A DNA stretch of 5,966 nucleotides, from positions 1 to 5,966 of the forward strand of contig JBPCPM010000012.1 of the NCBI GenBank assembly GCA_050999155.1, read 5' to 3'. This DNA comes from JBPCPM01 sp050999155 (GTDB lineage: Bacteria > Actinomycetota > Thermoleophilia > Solirubrobacterales > 70-9). A program made the position numbers and the translations under genes. The notes beneath the pieces were generated by a model, which was given only the letters and a program-made list of their open reading frames with translations, did not search any database and was not told where the DNA came from. Positions 1-5,966 of the stretch are shown here, in pieces; the stretch's first letter is position 1, and each line of letters opens with the position of its first letter.

Positions 1-434
1 GAGGTCGCCCCGATCGTCCGCCCGTGGAAGGCCCGGCGGAAGGCGATGACCCCCGGCCGGCCGGTGACCTTGCGGGCCAGCTTGACGGCCCCGTCGACGG
101 CCTCGGAGCCCGAGTTGCAGAGGAACACCTGGGGCTCGGCGAGGAACGGCGCCAACGACCCGATTCGCTCGGCCAGCTCGATGTTGCGCTGGTGATGGAC
201 CACCACCGAGGTGTGGATCAGCCTGCGGACCTGCTTGACCATCGCCTCGACCACGCGGGGGTGGCAGTGCCCGGTGCTGTTGACGGCGATGCCGGCCCCG
301 AAGTCGAGGTAGCGCCGCCCCTCGACGTCGATGAGCCAGCAGCCCTCGCCCCGCTCGACGACCACGTCGTAGTAGCGGGGCAGCACTCCGGCCAGGGCGG
401 CGGCGTCGCGCTTGAGCCAGGCGGCGGTGTCCAT
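1..434 (-). CDS. Class III PLP-dependent aminotransferase, N-terminal part (runs off the left edge)
   Basis: Only the first 144 codons and two bases of the next are present; the C-terminal part, including the PLP-binding lysine, lies outside the window. The visible translation matches the N-terminal half of class III (omega) aminotransferases such as 4-aminobutyrate and acetylornithine aminotransferases. Landmarks are the WLIDVEGRRYLDFGAGIAV segment (about 33-51), the GHCHPRVVEA motif (55-64), NSGSEA (107-112), whose Gly-Ser-Glu-Ala turn holds the PLP phosphate in this fold, and AFHGRT (135-140), whose aromatic residue stacks on the cofactor. The enzyme would move an amino group from an omega-amino substrate to a keto acid in the cytoplasm. 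The ATG at 434 overlaps the stop of the upstream aldehyde dehydrogenase by one base (TGATG) and has a GGAGG six bases upstream, so translational coupling is likely. Pairing with that dehydrogenase suggests catabolism of GABA, lysine or a diamine, but the exact substrate cannot be read from this fragment. Confidence 0.93.
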   Translation of the reverse strand, partial: MDTAAWLKRDAAALAGVLPRYYDVVVERGEGCWLIDVEGRRYLDFGAGIAVNSTGHCHPRVVEAMVKQVRRLIHTSVVVHHQRNIELAERIGSLAPFLAEPQVFLCNSGSEAVDGAVKLARKVTGRPGVIAFRRAFHGRTIGAT

Positions 435-1882
435 CAGGCGCCTCCGATCGGGGGCCGGTTGTCGATCTGCGCCCGCTGCAGCCGGCCCGAGTAGTCCACG
501 TAGACGGTCTTGATCTGGCTGAACTGCTCGATGCCCCGGGTGCCGGCCTCCCGGAACCCGTTGCCGGTGTGCTTGGTGCCGCCGAACGGCAGCGGTATCT
601 CGGCGCCGATGGTCGGAGCGTTGACGTAGACGATGCCCGTGTCGATGCGCTCGACCGCGTGAAGGGCGGCGCCGAGATCGGCGGTGTAAACCGCGGCCGA
701 CAGCCCGTACTCGACGCCGTTCACGATCTCCACGGCGTCGTCGACGGTGCCCACCTCGAGCACCGAGAGCACCGGTCCGAACACCTCCTCGCGAGCGACC
801 CGGTGCTCGGGTCGGACCCCGGTAAGCACCGTGGGGGCGTAGAAGGCGCCGCCGCAACCCTCGACCGTGACCGGGGCGCCGCCGAGAGCCACGGTGGCCC
901 CCTCACCGGTGGCGCGCTGGACCATGCCGTGGATGCGCCGCGCCGACTCCGCGGTGATCACGGGCCCGACGTCGGTGACGGGGTCGAGGGGATCGCCGAT
1001 GCGCAGCTCGGCGGCGCGCTTGGTGATTCGATCCACCAGCTCCTCGGCCACGTCGTGGTGGACGACCAGCCGAGATGTCGAGGTGCACCGCTGCCCAGCG
1101 GTGCCGAAGGCGCCGAACAGCGCGCCGTCGACGGCCAGGTCTAGGTCGGCGTCGGCCAGAACGATCATGGCGTTCTTGCCACCCAGTTCGAGCGACACCA
1201 GGCGGGGGCCGCTCTCCATGGCCGCAGCGGCAACCTTGCGCCCGGTCGGCACCGAGCCGGTGAAGCTGATCGCCCCCACGCCGGGATGCACCGCGAGGGC
1301 GGCCGCCGGCTCGGCATGCCCGTGCACGACCTGGATGAGCCCCTCGGGCACCCCGGCCTCACCACAGGCCGCCACGAAAGCCTCGCAGCAGGCAGGGGCG
1401 TGCTCGGATGGCTTGATGACGACGCCGTTGCCGGCCAGGAGAGCGGGGAAGATCTTCCAGGACGGGATGGCAACCGGGAAGTTCCAGGGCGTGATCATGC
1501 CGACCACGCCGACCGGGTGGCGGGTGGTCCAGCACAGCTTCGAGCTCAGCTCGGAGGGCACGGTCTCGCCCCAGGCGGCCCGCCCCTGGCCGGCCACGAA
1601 CCCGGCCATGTCGATGGCCTCCTGTACGTCGCCGCCGGCCTCGATGAGGATCTTTCCGGCCTCGCGGGCCACGAGGTGGGCCAGTTCGTCCTTGCGGGAG
1701 GCGAGGACGGCTCCGGCGGCGGCGATGACCTCGGCCCGAGCGGGGGCCGGCACCCCGGACCACGGTCGCTGGGCCTCGGTGGCTGTGGCCACGGCGCGGT
1801 CGACGTCGCCGGGTCCCATCTCGGCGAACTCGCCGACGACCTCGGACGGCCGGGCCGGGTTGGTCGACGTGAACGTGGCCAT
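434..1882 (-). CDS. NAD(P)-dependent aldehyde dehydrogenase (482 aa)
   Basis: A full-length member of the aldehyde dehydrogenase superfamily (usual length about 480-500), oxidising an aldehyde to its carboxylic acid with NAD(P)+ in the cytoplasm. Visible motifs are TPWNFP (131-136, oxyanion Asn134), VIKPSE (155-160, cofactor-binding Lys157), FTGS (207-210, Rossmann glycine turn), LELGGKNAM (231-239, general base Glu232), TAGQRC (261-266, nucleophile Cys266) and EEVFGPVL (365-372). All catalytic residues are intact. The GTAGQRCTSTSRL context resembles aminoadipate-semialdehyde and related semialdehyde dehydrogenases. The ending YVDYSGRLQRAQID is, from memory, typical of a poorly characterised bacterial clade often annotated simply as aldehyde dehydrogenase or ketoglutarate-semialdehyde-like. 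The ATG at 1882 was chosen because homology begins there (TNPARPSEVVGEF) and the upstream in-frame extension is shadow coding. Its initiation signal is weak (GTGAGGG). The one-base overlap with the aminotransferase suggests that the two act in sequence on one amino compound. Family assignment is firm; the substrate is inferred only. Confidence 0.96.
   Translation of the reverse strand: MATFTSTNPARPSEVVGEFAEMGPGDVDRAVATATEAQRPWSGVPAPARAEVIAAAGAVLASRKDELAHLVAREAGKILIEAGGDVQEAIDMAGFVAGQGRAAWGETVPSELSSKLCWTTRHPVGVVGMITPWNFPVAIPSWKIFPALLAGNGVVIKPSEHAPACCEAFVAACGEAGVPEGLIQVVHGHAEPAAALAVHPGVGAISFTGSVPTGRKVAAAAMESGPRLVSLELGGKNAMIVLADADLDLAVDGALFGAFGTAGQRCTSTSRLVVHHDVAEELVDRITKRAAELRIGDPLDPVTDVGPVITAESARRIHGMVQRATGEGATVALGGAPVTVEGCGGAFYAPTVLTGVRPEHRVAREEVFGPVLSVLEVGTVDDAVEIVNGVEYGLSAAVYTADLGAALHAVERIDTGIVYVNAPTIGAEIPLPFGGTKHTGNGFREAGTRGIEQFSQIKTVYVDYSGRLQRAQIDNRPPIGGA
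441..445 (-). promoter_or_regulatory. Ribosome binding site of the aminotransferase, inside the dehydrogenase gene
   Basis: On the minus strand GGAGG sits six bases before the ATG at 434, embedded in the last codons of the aldehyde dehydrogenase (encoding its final Gly-Gly-Ala). A strong Shine-Dalgarno at ideal spacing supports the chosen aminotransferase start and indicates reinitiation at the TGATG overlap. Confidence 0.75.
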
Positions 1883-1900
1883 GGGCGCGCCCTCACTCTC

Positions 1901-1916
1901 TGATACGAACGTTTCA
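1901..1916 (-). promoter_or_regulatory. Imperfect 16-bp palindrome, possible operator before the aldehyde dehydrogenase
   Basis: The minus strand reads TGAAACGTTCGTATCA, with arms matching at six of eight positions. It ends 18 bases before the ATG at 1882, in the only gap of any size in the window. Placement and symmetry suit a repressor site for the dehydrogenase/aminotransferase pair, but no regulator gene is adjacent and I see no convincing -35/-10 pair, so this is a candidate only. Confidence 0.3.
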
Positions 1917-1956
1917 GGCTGGAGGTAGAAGGTAGCCAGGGCGCCGTTCGGAAGGC

Positions 1957-1985
1957 GATCGGCCAGCGCCGGCTGGGCGCCGATC
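1957..1985 (-). terminator. GC-rich hairpin at the end of the protease gene (possible terminator or attenuator)
   Basis: An inverted repeat of seven bases (gatcggc at 1957-1963, gccgatc at 1979-1985) encloses a further four-base stem (cagc at 1964-1967 with gctg at 1972-1975) around a gccg loop, leaving a three-base bulge. It overlaps the protease stop codon and sits at the start of the 101-base gap before the aldehyde dehydrogenase. There is no T-run after it on the minus strand, so it is not a classical intrinsic terminator. It could be a U-less terminator, an mRNA 3' stabiliser or chance in a GC-rich sequence. Confidence 0.35.
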
Positions 1986-3303
1986 AGCTGATGTTGACTG
2001 CGGTGCCCAAGTCGGGGAGCTTGAGCAACCCGGGGGCATCGACTACCCGCCGCACGGCCTCGGCAGCATCGACGGACCACGCCGCCATCTCCCGCGCCAG
2101 AGCGGCGACCACGATCGGCCCCGAGAACGACGTCCCGCTCCACTTGGCCCAGCTCTGGAACCGGTCGGGGTCCACCCCGCCCGGCGCAGCGGCCTCGGGA
2201 CCGTCGAAGTCGGCGAAGAACCAGCTGACCACGTCGACGCCGGGGGCGCAGGCCCGAACCCATGGGCCGTAGTTGCTGAAGGGAGCCGGTCCGTGCGGCC
2301 CGATGGCACCGACACCGACGACCCCGGGAAGGGCGGCTGGGAACGTCGGTCGACAGGTGCCGTCGTTCCCAGCCGACGCCACCACCACCGTGCCGAGCGC
2401 CCCGGCCCGTCGAACCGCAGCCGCGAGGACGTGCATGCGTTCCATGGCGTAGCCACCGAAGGACAGGTTGATGAGGTCCACGACTCCCGCCAGCGCGTGG
2501 ACCCGACGTGCGACCGCCACCTCGTCTCCTTCGCCGTAGCTCGACAGCACCTTCTCGACGGTGATCTCGCATCCCGGGGTGACGAGCTCGATGAGCCCGG
2601 CGATGAAGGTGCCGTGGCCGGCAGCCGGATCGAGGTAACGATCGCCGTCGGCGTCCGGCTGCTCCCAATGCGCCTGCGCGGGTGCGAACGCATCGAGGGC
2701 GGCGGGACGGAAACCGTCGCCGGCCATGCCCGTGTCGAGTACTGCGATGCTCACCCCACGCGCCCCAGCCTGCCCGAGCGTTCGGGGCAGAGGAGGGGCG
2801 ACCGTCGGAACTGCGCTGCTTCGCCGTCGACCGGTGGCCTGCAAGTCGCTGGCGTACATCGGCGATGCATAAACGGGAGAGGCGTACATCGGTGACGCGT
2901 ACATCGGTGACGCGTACATCGGCTGGCCCATGAGGCAGCCCTGCCAGTGCTGCGCCGGATGGGGGCCGCAGCAGCACCCCTCACCATGCGCGAACATCAC
3001 GTGGTTCGGCTGGGCAATGAGGCCCTCGGTGCGCAGCGCCTCCACGGCCATGATCGGGTCGGGGGCGCCGCGCAGGCGGTAGAGCTGGGCGGCGCCTTGG
3101 CTCACCCGCTCGTCAACCTCGGGAAAGATCGGCTCAGCCTCCGATTCGAAGACGGCACCAAACATCCGTTGGGCGGTGTCGCGGCCCTGCTCACCTCCGA
3201 CGATGACCTCGTCAGGCCGGTAGGCAAACCCCTCGTGGCCGGGCGCAAACTGGACGGTGCTGCCCCATCCCTCCGCCGCGCCGTGGTCGAGGACCTCGCT
3301 CAT
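1984..3303 (-). CDS. Subtilisin-family (S8) serine protease with propeptide-like domain and PMYAS repeats (439 aa)
   Basis: The C-terminal part (about 183-439) is a subtilase catalytic domain with a complete triad: Asp190 in AVLDTGM, His230 in GHGTFIAG and Ser392 in SGTSFSGP, plus the oxyanion Asn313 in ASAGNDG. Residues about 28-105 (YRPDEVIV through QPNHVMFA) resemble the inhibitor/propeptide domain that chaperones and blocks many subtilases. Between them lie a Cys/His-rich stretch (105-123), five tandem PMYAS units (128-152) and a basic RRR linker (159-161) that could be a processing site. No signal peptide or membrane segment is visible, so the protein looks cytoplasmic or non-classically exported, which is unusual for subtilases. 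The start at 3303 has GAGAGGGG five bases upstream. The gene follows the cyclase/ATPase gene by 51 bases and is probably co-transcribed with it. The protease call is firm; substrate and role are unknown. Processing of its own repeat segment or control by the neighbouring switch protein are possibilities. Confidence 0.93.
   Translation of the reverse strand: MSEVLDHGAAEGWGSTVQFAPGHEGFAYRPDEVIVGGEQGRDTAQRMFGAVFESEAEPIFPEVDERVSQGAAQLYRLRGAPDPIMAVEALRTEGLIAQPNHVMFAHGEGCCCGPHPAQHWQGCLMGQPMYASPMYASPMYASPVYASPMYASDLQATGRRRSSAVPTVAPPLPRTLGQAGARGVSIAVLDTGMAGDGFRPAALDAFAPAQAHWEQPDADGDRYLDPAAGHGTFIAGLIELVTPGCEITVEKVLSSYGEGDEVAVARRVHALAGVVDLINLSFGGYAMERMHVLAAAVRRAGALGTVVVASAGNDGTCRPTFPAALPGVVGVGAIGPHGPAPFSNYGPWVRACAPGVDVVSWFFADFDGPEAAAPGGVDPDRFQSWAKWSGTSFSGPIVVAALAREMAAWSVDAAEAVRRVVDAPGLLKLPDLGTAVNIS
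2848..2922 (-). repeat. Five tandem 15-bp units coding PMYAS pentapeptides inside the protease
   Basis: Five consecutive in-frame units encode Pro-Met-Tyr-Ala-Ser at residues 128-152, with Val replacing Met in the fourth. The first two units in reading order (2922-2908 and 2907-2893) are identical in DNA (ccgatgtacgcgtca). The other three differ mostly at synonymous positions (Ser as TCT, TCG, AGC; Ala as GCC, GCA, GCC). The array therefore looks kept at the protein level, with one recent duplication. It lies between the Cys/His-rich segment and the catalytic domain. Confidence 0.95.
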
Positions 3304-3308
3304 CGTCG

Positions 3309-3316
3309 CCCCTCTC
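3309..3316 (-). promoter_or_regulatory. Ribosome binding site of the protease
   Basis: The purine run GAGAGGGG ends five bases before the ATG at 3303, within the 51-base gap after the cyclase/ATPase gene. It supports the chosen start. That gap shows no recognisable promoter or terminator, consistent with read-through from the upstream gene. Confidence 0.55.
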
Positions 3317-3354
3317 GCTCGCCGGCCCCACTCCAGCGGAGCCCTCGTCCGAAC

Positions 3355-5955
3355 CTACTCCCCGGCCGCCTCGGCCAGCACGTGATCGGCCATGGCAGCC
3401 GCCGTCGGCAGGTCGAGGGCACTTCCAGCTGCCCGAGCCGAGCCGTAGCCATCGGCACCGAGGTGGTGCCGGGCCTCGTCGAGCATGGCGTCGCTCAGGC
3501 GCTGATCGTCCTCGTAGAGGACCAGGCCCGTGGCGTCGAGGATCGATTCGGCCTGGCTGTGGAGGGTCGTGGCCTCCTGCCACCGGCGCTCGGCGGCGAC
3601 GAGCCGGGCGGCCACGATGAGGCTGATCCCCACCATGGCCGGAGCTCCGAGCTCGAGGGCCAGGGCCAGGGCCGCCCGCTGGTGCCGAGCGGCAACGGAG
3701 GGGACATCCCGACGGAGCGCCACCTCCGCCAGGTTGCCGAGGGCGGAGGCCTCGGACACCCGGTTGCCGATGCGACGCCATGCGTCGAGCTCGCGCTCGA
3801 AGGCCGACTCCGCCGCCCCGATGTCACCCAGCGACATGGCCGCGATGCCGAGCTGGCTGCACATGCGGGCCTGCCCTGCGTCACTGAGATCGCCGGCGAG
3901 GGCGCGGGTGGCCCCCTCCAGAGCGGTGACGTAGTCCCCCGAACGGCAGGCGAGGTCACCCCGCGTTCGCTCGATGGCGACATCGTCCCAAACCGGTAGC
4001 GACCCCACGTCGTGCAGCAGGGCCTCGGCGTCCGCCAAGGCCTCCTTGGCCGCATGGACGTCGCCGATGCGGAGGTTGAGGTCGGCGAGCGTGGTGCGCA
4101 GGGAGACCGCCGCGGAGCTGGGCGCCCCGAGGACCGCGATGTGGCGTTCGAGCTCGGCGATCGCTTCGCGGAAGGACTGGACCGCGTCGAGATGACGGGC
4201 CACCGTGAACGCCAGCTCCTGCGCCAGCACGGCTGAAGGGCTGGCGACGAGCGGCACCAGGGCGCGGAGGTTGTCGATCTCGAGTCCAACGTCACTGGTC
4301 CAGCGGCGACTGTGGCGGCGGGTGGGCCCAACTCGCTCCGTATACCAGGACGCGAGGCGGACGGCCGCTCCCTCCGTCTCCTCGTGCTCGTCGAGGCGTC
4401 GGCGGGCGAACTCCCGCACCGACTCGAACAGCCGGTAACGGGTGGCGTTGGCGGTGAGATCGGCGACCACCAGCGACTTGTCGACCAAGGACCACACGAG
4501 TTCGGGGACCCCGTACGCGTCCACGTCGGCGGACGACACGGCCGCAGTGGCCGCCTCGATCGAGAAGCTGGCCCCGAACACCGCCAGGCGGCGCAGGCAG
4601 ATGCGCTCGCTCGGGCCGAGCAGGCGGTCGCTCCACTCGAGCAGGGCGTCGAGCGTGCGCTGACGCTCGGGGACGGCCGGGTTCTGGCTGCGCAGCAGCT
4701 GGAAACGGTCTCGAAGGCCCTCCAGCAGCTCCTCGGGAGAGATGACCGCCAGGCGCGCAGCCGCCAGCTCGAGGGCCAGCGGGAGGCCGTCCAGCTTCTG
4801 GCAGATGGCGTGGATCACCGGGAGGACGAGCTCGTCGGGGTCGAAGTCGGGGCGCACGGCCTTGGCTCGATCCACGAACAGAGAGACGGCCGGGCTGGGG
4901 GCCGCCTCGCCACCAGGCAGGTCGAGCGGACCCAAGCGCCAGAGGTGCTCGCGCAGGCTGGCCAGCGGCACCCGGCTGGTGGCCAGCGCGCCACAGGCGG
5001 AGCATCGCGACAGCAGATCTTCGAGCAGGCGACCGCAATCGGCACTCAGCCCCTCGCAGTTGTCGAAGATCAGGAGTGCCTGGCGCTCGGCGAGGTGTTC
5101 GATCACCTCGGTCCAACGATCGTCGCCTCGGCCCGGGACGCCAAGCGCTGCAGCCACGGCGGGCGCGATGAGGCCGGGCTCCTCGATCGGCGCCAGGTCG
5201 ACGAGCCAAGCGCCGTCAGGCCACGCGTCCGCGACCCGGAGGCCGATCTCGGTCGCCATGCGCGTCTTGCCCACTCCGCCGGGACCAACCAGCGTGACCA
5301 ACCGCCCTGCGCCGAGGCGAGCGATGACCGCGACGACCTCTCCATCTCGGCCGTGGAAGGACGTCGGGGGCAACACGAGGTTGTGCCCGTCGGCGGGGGT
5401 GGCCCGCACGGAGGGGAAGTCGGTCGGGAGCCCCTCGCCAGCGAGCTGGAACAACCGGATGGGGGCTTCGAAGTCGCGTACGCGATACCGACCGAGCGGC
5501 AGCACCGTGGTCGCGTCGAGCTGGGAAAGGCGGTCCATGGTGGACGCCGTCAGCAGGACCTGTCGTCCGTGGGCGGCGGACATGACACGGGCAGCCTGGT
5601 GGACGGCCAGTGCTCGGTAGTCGTGGCCGTGCGGCGCAGCGAGCCCCGTGTGGAGCCCCATCCGCACCCGGATCTCGCCGTCCGGCGGCCATGGCTCCGC
5701 GCAGAGGCTCCGCTGCGCATCGGCGCAGGCGTTGGCGGCGGCGTCGGGGTCTTGGAACGCTACGAACACACCGTCGCCCGCCGTGTCGATCACGTGGCCG
5801 CCGTGCGACGTCCAGGCTTGCTCCATGAGGTCGAGATGGCGGTCGAGCAGGTCCGAGTACCGATCGCCCAGACGCCGCAGCAGACGCGTCGACCCTTCGA
5901 TGTCGGTGAACGCAAACGTCACGATGCCGGAGGGCAGATCGCCGCGCACAGCCAT
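3355..5955 (-). CDS. Class III cyclase-like domain / STAND (NB-ARC-type) ATPase / TPR-like signalling protein (866 aa)
   Basis: Three regions can be read. Residues about 10-140 are a class III adenylate/guanylate cyclase homology domain: TFAFTDIEGSTRL with metal-binding Asp18, TAGDGVFVAF with the second metal Asp61, and DYRALAVHQAARV with transition-state Arg123. The usual purine-recognition Lys and Asn positions appear to be Asp57 and His119, so substrate or activity is uncertain. Residues about 198-400 are a P-loop STAND ATPase like that of AfsR-type regulators: Walker A GPGGVGKT (224-231), Walker B LLIFDNCE (294-301), TSR (326-328) and GLPLALELAAARL (390-402). A winged-helix-like part follows (LVDKSLVV, then YRLFESVREFARRRL near 507-520). 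Residues about 560-866 are Ala/Leu-rich helical repeats resembling TPRs. Related actinobacterial proteins often end in a LuxR-type helix-turn-helix; none is seen here, so output is probably via nucleotide or partner binding. No signal peptide or membrane segment is visible. The start at 5955 fits where the family's homology begins, but an upstream in-frame start beyond the window cannot be excluded. The protease gene follows after 51 bases. Confidence 0.92.
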   Translation of the reverse strand: MAVRGDLPSGIVTFAFTDIEGSTRLLRRLGDRYSDLLDRHLDLMEQAWTSHGGHVIDTAGDGVFVAFQDPDAAANACADAQRSLCAEPWPPDGEIRVRMGLHTGLAAPHGHDYRALAVHQAARVMSAAHGRQVLLTASTMDRLSQLDATTVLPLGRYRVRDFEAPIRLFQLAGEGLPTDFPSVRATPADGHNLVLPPTSFHGRDGEVVAVIARLGAGRLVTLVGPGGVGKTRMATEIGLRVADAWPDGAWLVDLAPIEEPGLIAPAVAAALGVPGRGDDRWTEVIEHLAERQALLIFDNCEGLSADCGRLLEDLLSRCSACGALATSRVPLASLREHLWRLGPLDLPGGEAAPSPAVSLFVDRAKAVRPDFDPDELVLPVIHAICQKLDGLPLALELAAARLAVISPEELLEGLRDRFQLLRSQNPAVPERQRTLDALLEWSDRLLGPSERICLRRLAVFGASFSIEAATAAVSSADVDAYGVPELVWSLVDKSLVVADLTANATRYRLFESVREFARRRLDEHEETEGAAVRLASWYTERVGPTRRHSRRWTSDVGLEIDNLRALVPLVASPSAVLAQELAFTVARHLDAVQSFREAIAELERHIAVLGAPSSAAVSLRTTLADLNLRIGDVHAAKEALADAEALLHDVGSLPVWDDVAIERTRGDLACRSGDYVTALEGATRALAGDLSDAGQARMCSQLGIAAMSLGDIGAAESAFERELDAWRRIGNRVSEASALGNLAEVALRRDVPSVAARHQRAALALALELGAPAMVGISLIVAARLVAAERRWQEATTLHSQAESILDATGLVLYEDDQRLSDAMLDEARHHLGADGYGSARAAGSALDLPTAAAMADHVLAEAAGE

Positions 5956-5966
5956 GTCCCATCTTG

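Noticed and set aside
1883..1892. Perfect 10-bp palindrome GGGCGCGCCC touching the dehydrogenase start codon
   Set aside because: It has no loop and is made only of G and C in a GC-rich genome, so it is easily explained by chance. The operator-like palindrome further upstream is the better candidate.
867..1928. Plus-strand open frame of 353 codons
   Set aside because: It lies wholly opposite the dehydrogenase and its translation is Arg/Ser/Ala/Pro-rich with no motifs, as expected of the shadow of a GC-rich gene.
2848..2922. CRISPR-like direct repeats
   Set aside because: The 15-bp units are contiguous without spacers, stay in the protease reading frame and vary at synonymous positions, so they are coding tandem repeats.
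1883..2977. Long in-frame extension upstream of the aldehyde dehydrogenase that would give an 847-residue protein
   Set aside because: The extra translation is Arg/Gly-rich low-complexity sequence antiparallel or out of frame to the protease gene, with no family resemblance. Dehydrogenase homology begins at the ATG at 1882.
3304..3354. Terminator or promoter between the cyclase/ATPase and protease genes
   Set aside because: Only a four-base stem (ctcc/ggag) is present, with no T-run and no -10-like element. The gap is best read as an intra-operon spacer.
2947..3999. Plus-strand open frame of 350 codons spanning the protease/cyclase junction
   Set aside because: It overlaps two well-supported minus-strand genes and its translation has Gly/Arg/Val-rich shadow composition and no recognisable domain.
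4292..5209. Minus-strand open frame of 305 codons inside the cyclase/ATPase gene
   Set aside because: It is out of frame with the ATPase motifs and its composition is Arg/Ala/Pro-rich, typical of a frame-shifted shadow.

Overview
The window is GC-rich (my impression is roughly 70%) and every supported gene lies on the minus strand. The base composition, the cyclase/ATPase/TPR regulator architecture and the actinobacterial-style subtilase suggest a high-GC actinomycete-type bacterium, perhaps Acidimicrobiia or an uncultured relative. That placement is inference, because no RNA marker gene is present.

Read in the direction of transcription (right to left) there are four genes. First (5955-3355) is an 866-residue signalling protein with a class III nucleotide cyclase-like domain, a P-loop STAND/NB-ARC-type ATPase and a helical TPR-like tail, with no visible DNA-binding domain. 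After 51 bases comes a 439-residue subtilisin-family (S8) serine protease (3303-1984). It has no signal peptide, a propeptide-like N-terminal domain, a Cys/His-rich segment and a striking run of five tandem PMYAS pentapeptides just before the catalytic domain. After a 101-base gap holding a GC-rich hairpin and an imperfect palindrome comes a complete aldehyde dehydrogenase (1882-434). Its stop codon overlaps the start of a class III aminotransferase (434 to beyond the left edge), of which only the first 144 codons are visible.

The window therefore divides into two functional pairs. The right half is a regulator/protease pair that may be co-transcribed: a nucleotide-sensing or nucleotide-making switch protein beside what looks like a self-inhibited intracellular protease. 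The left half is a metabolic pair in which the aminotransferase would turn an omega-amino compound (such as GABA, lysine or a diamine derivative) into a semialdehyde and the dehydrogenase would oxidise it to the acid. Whether the two halves share a transcript is unclear; the 101-base gap is the most likely boundary.

The most unusual element is the PMYAS repeat array with its neighbouring Cys/His cluster inside the protease. The altered purine-recognition residues of the cyclase domain come next. There is no RNA gene, mobile element or CRISPR array that I can support, and no gene-free stretch longer than 101 bases.
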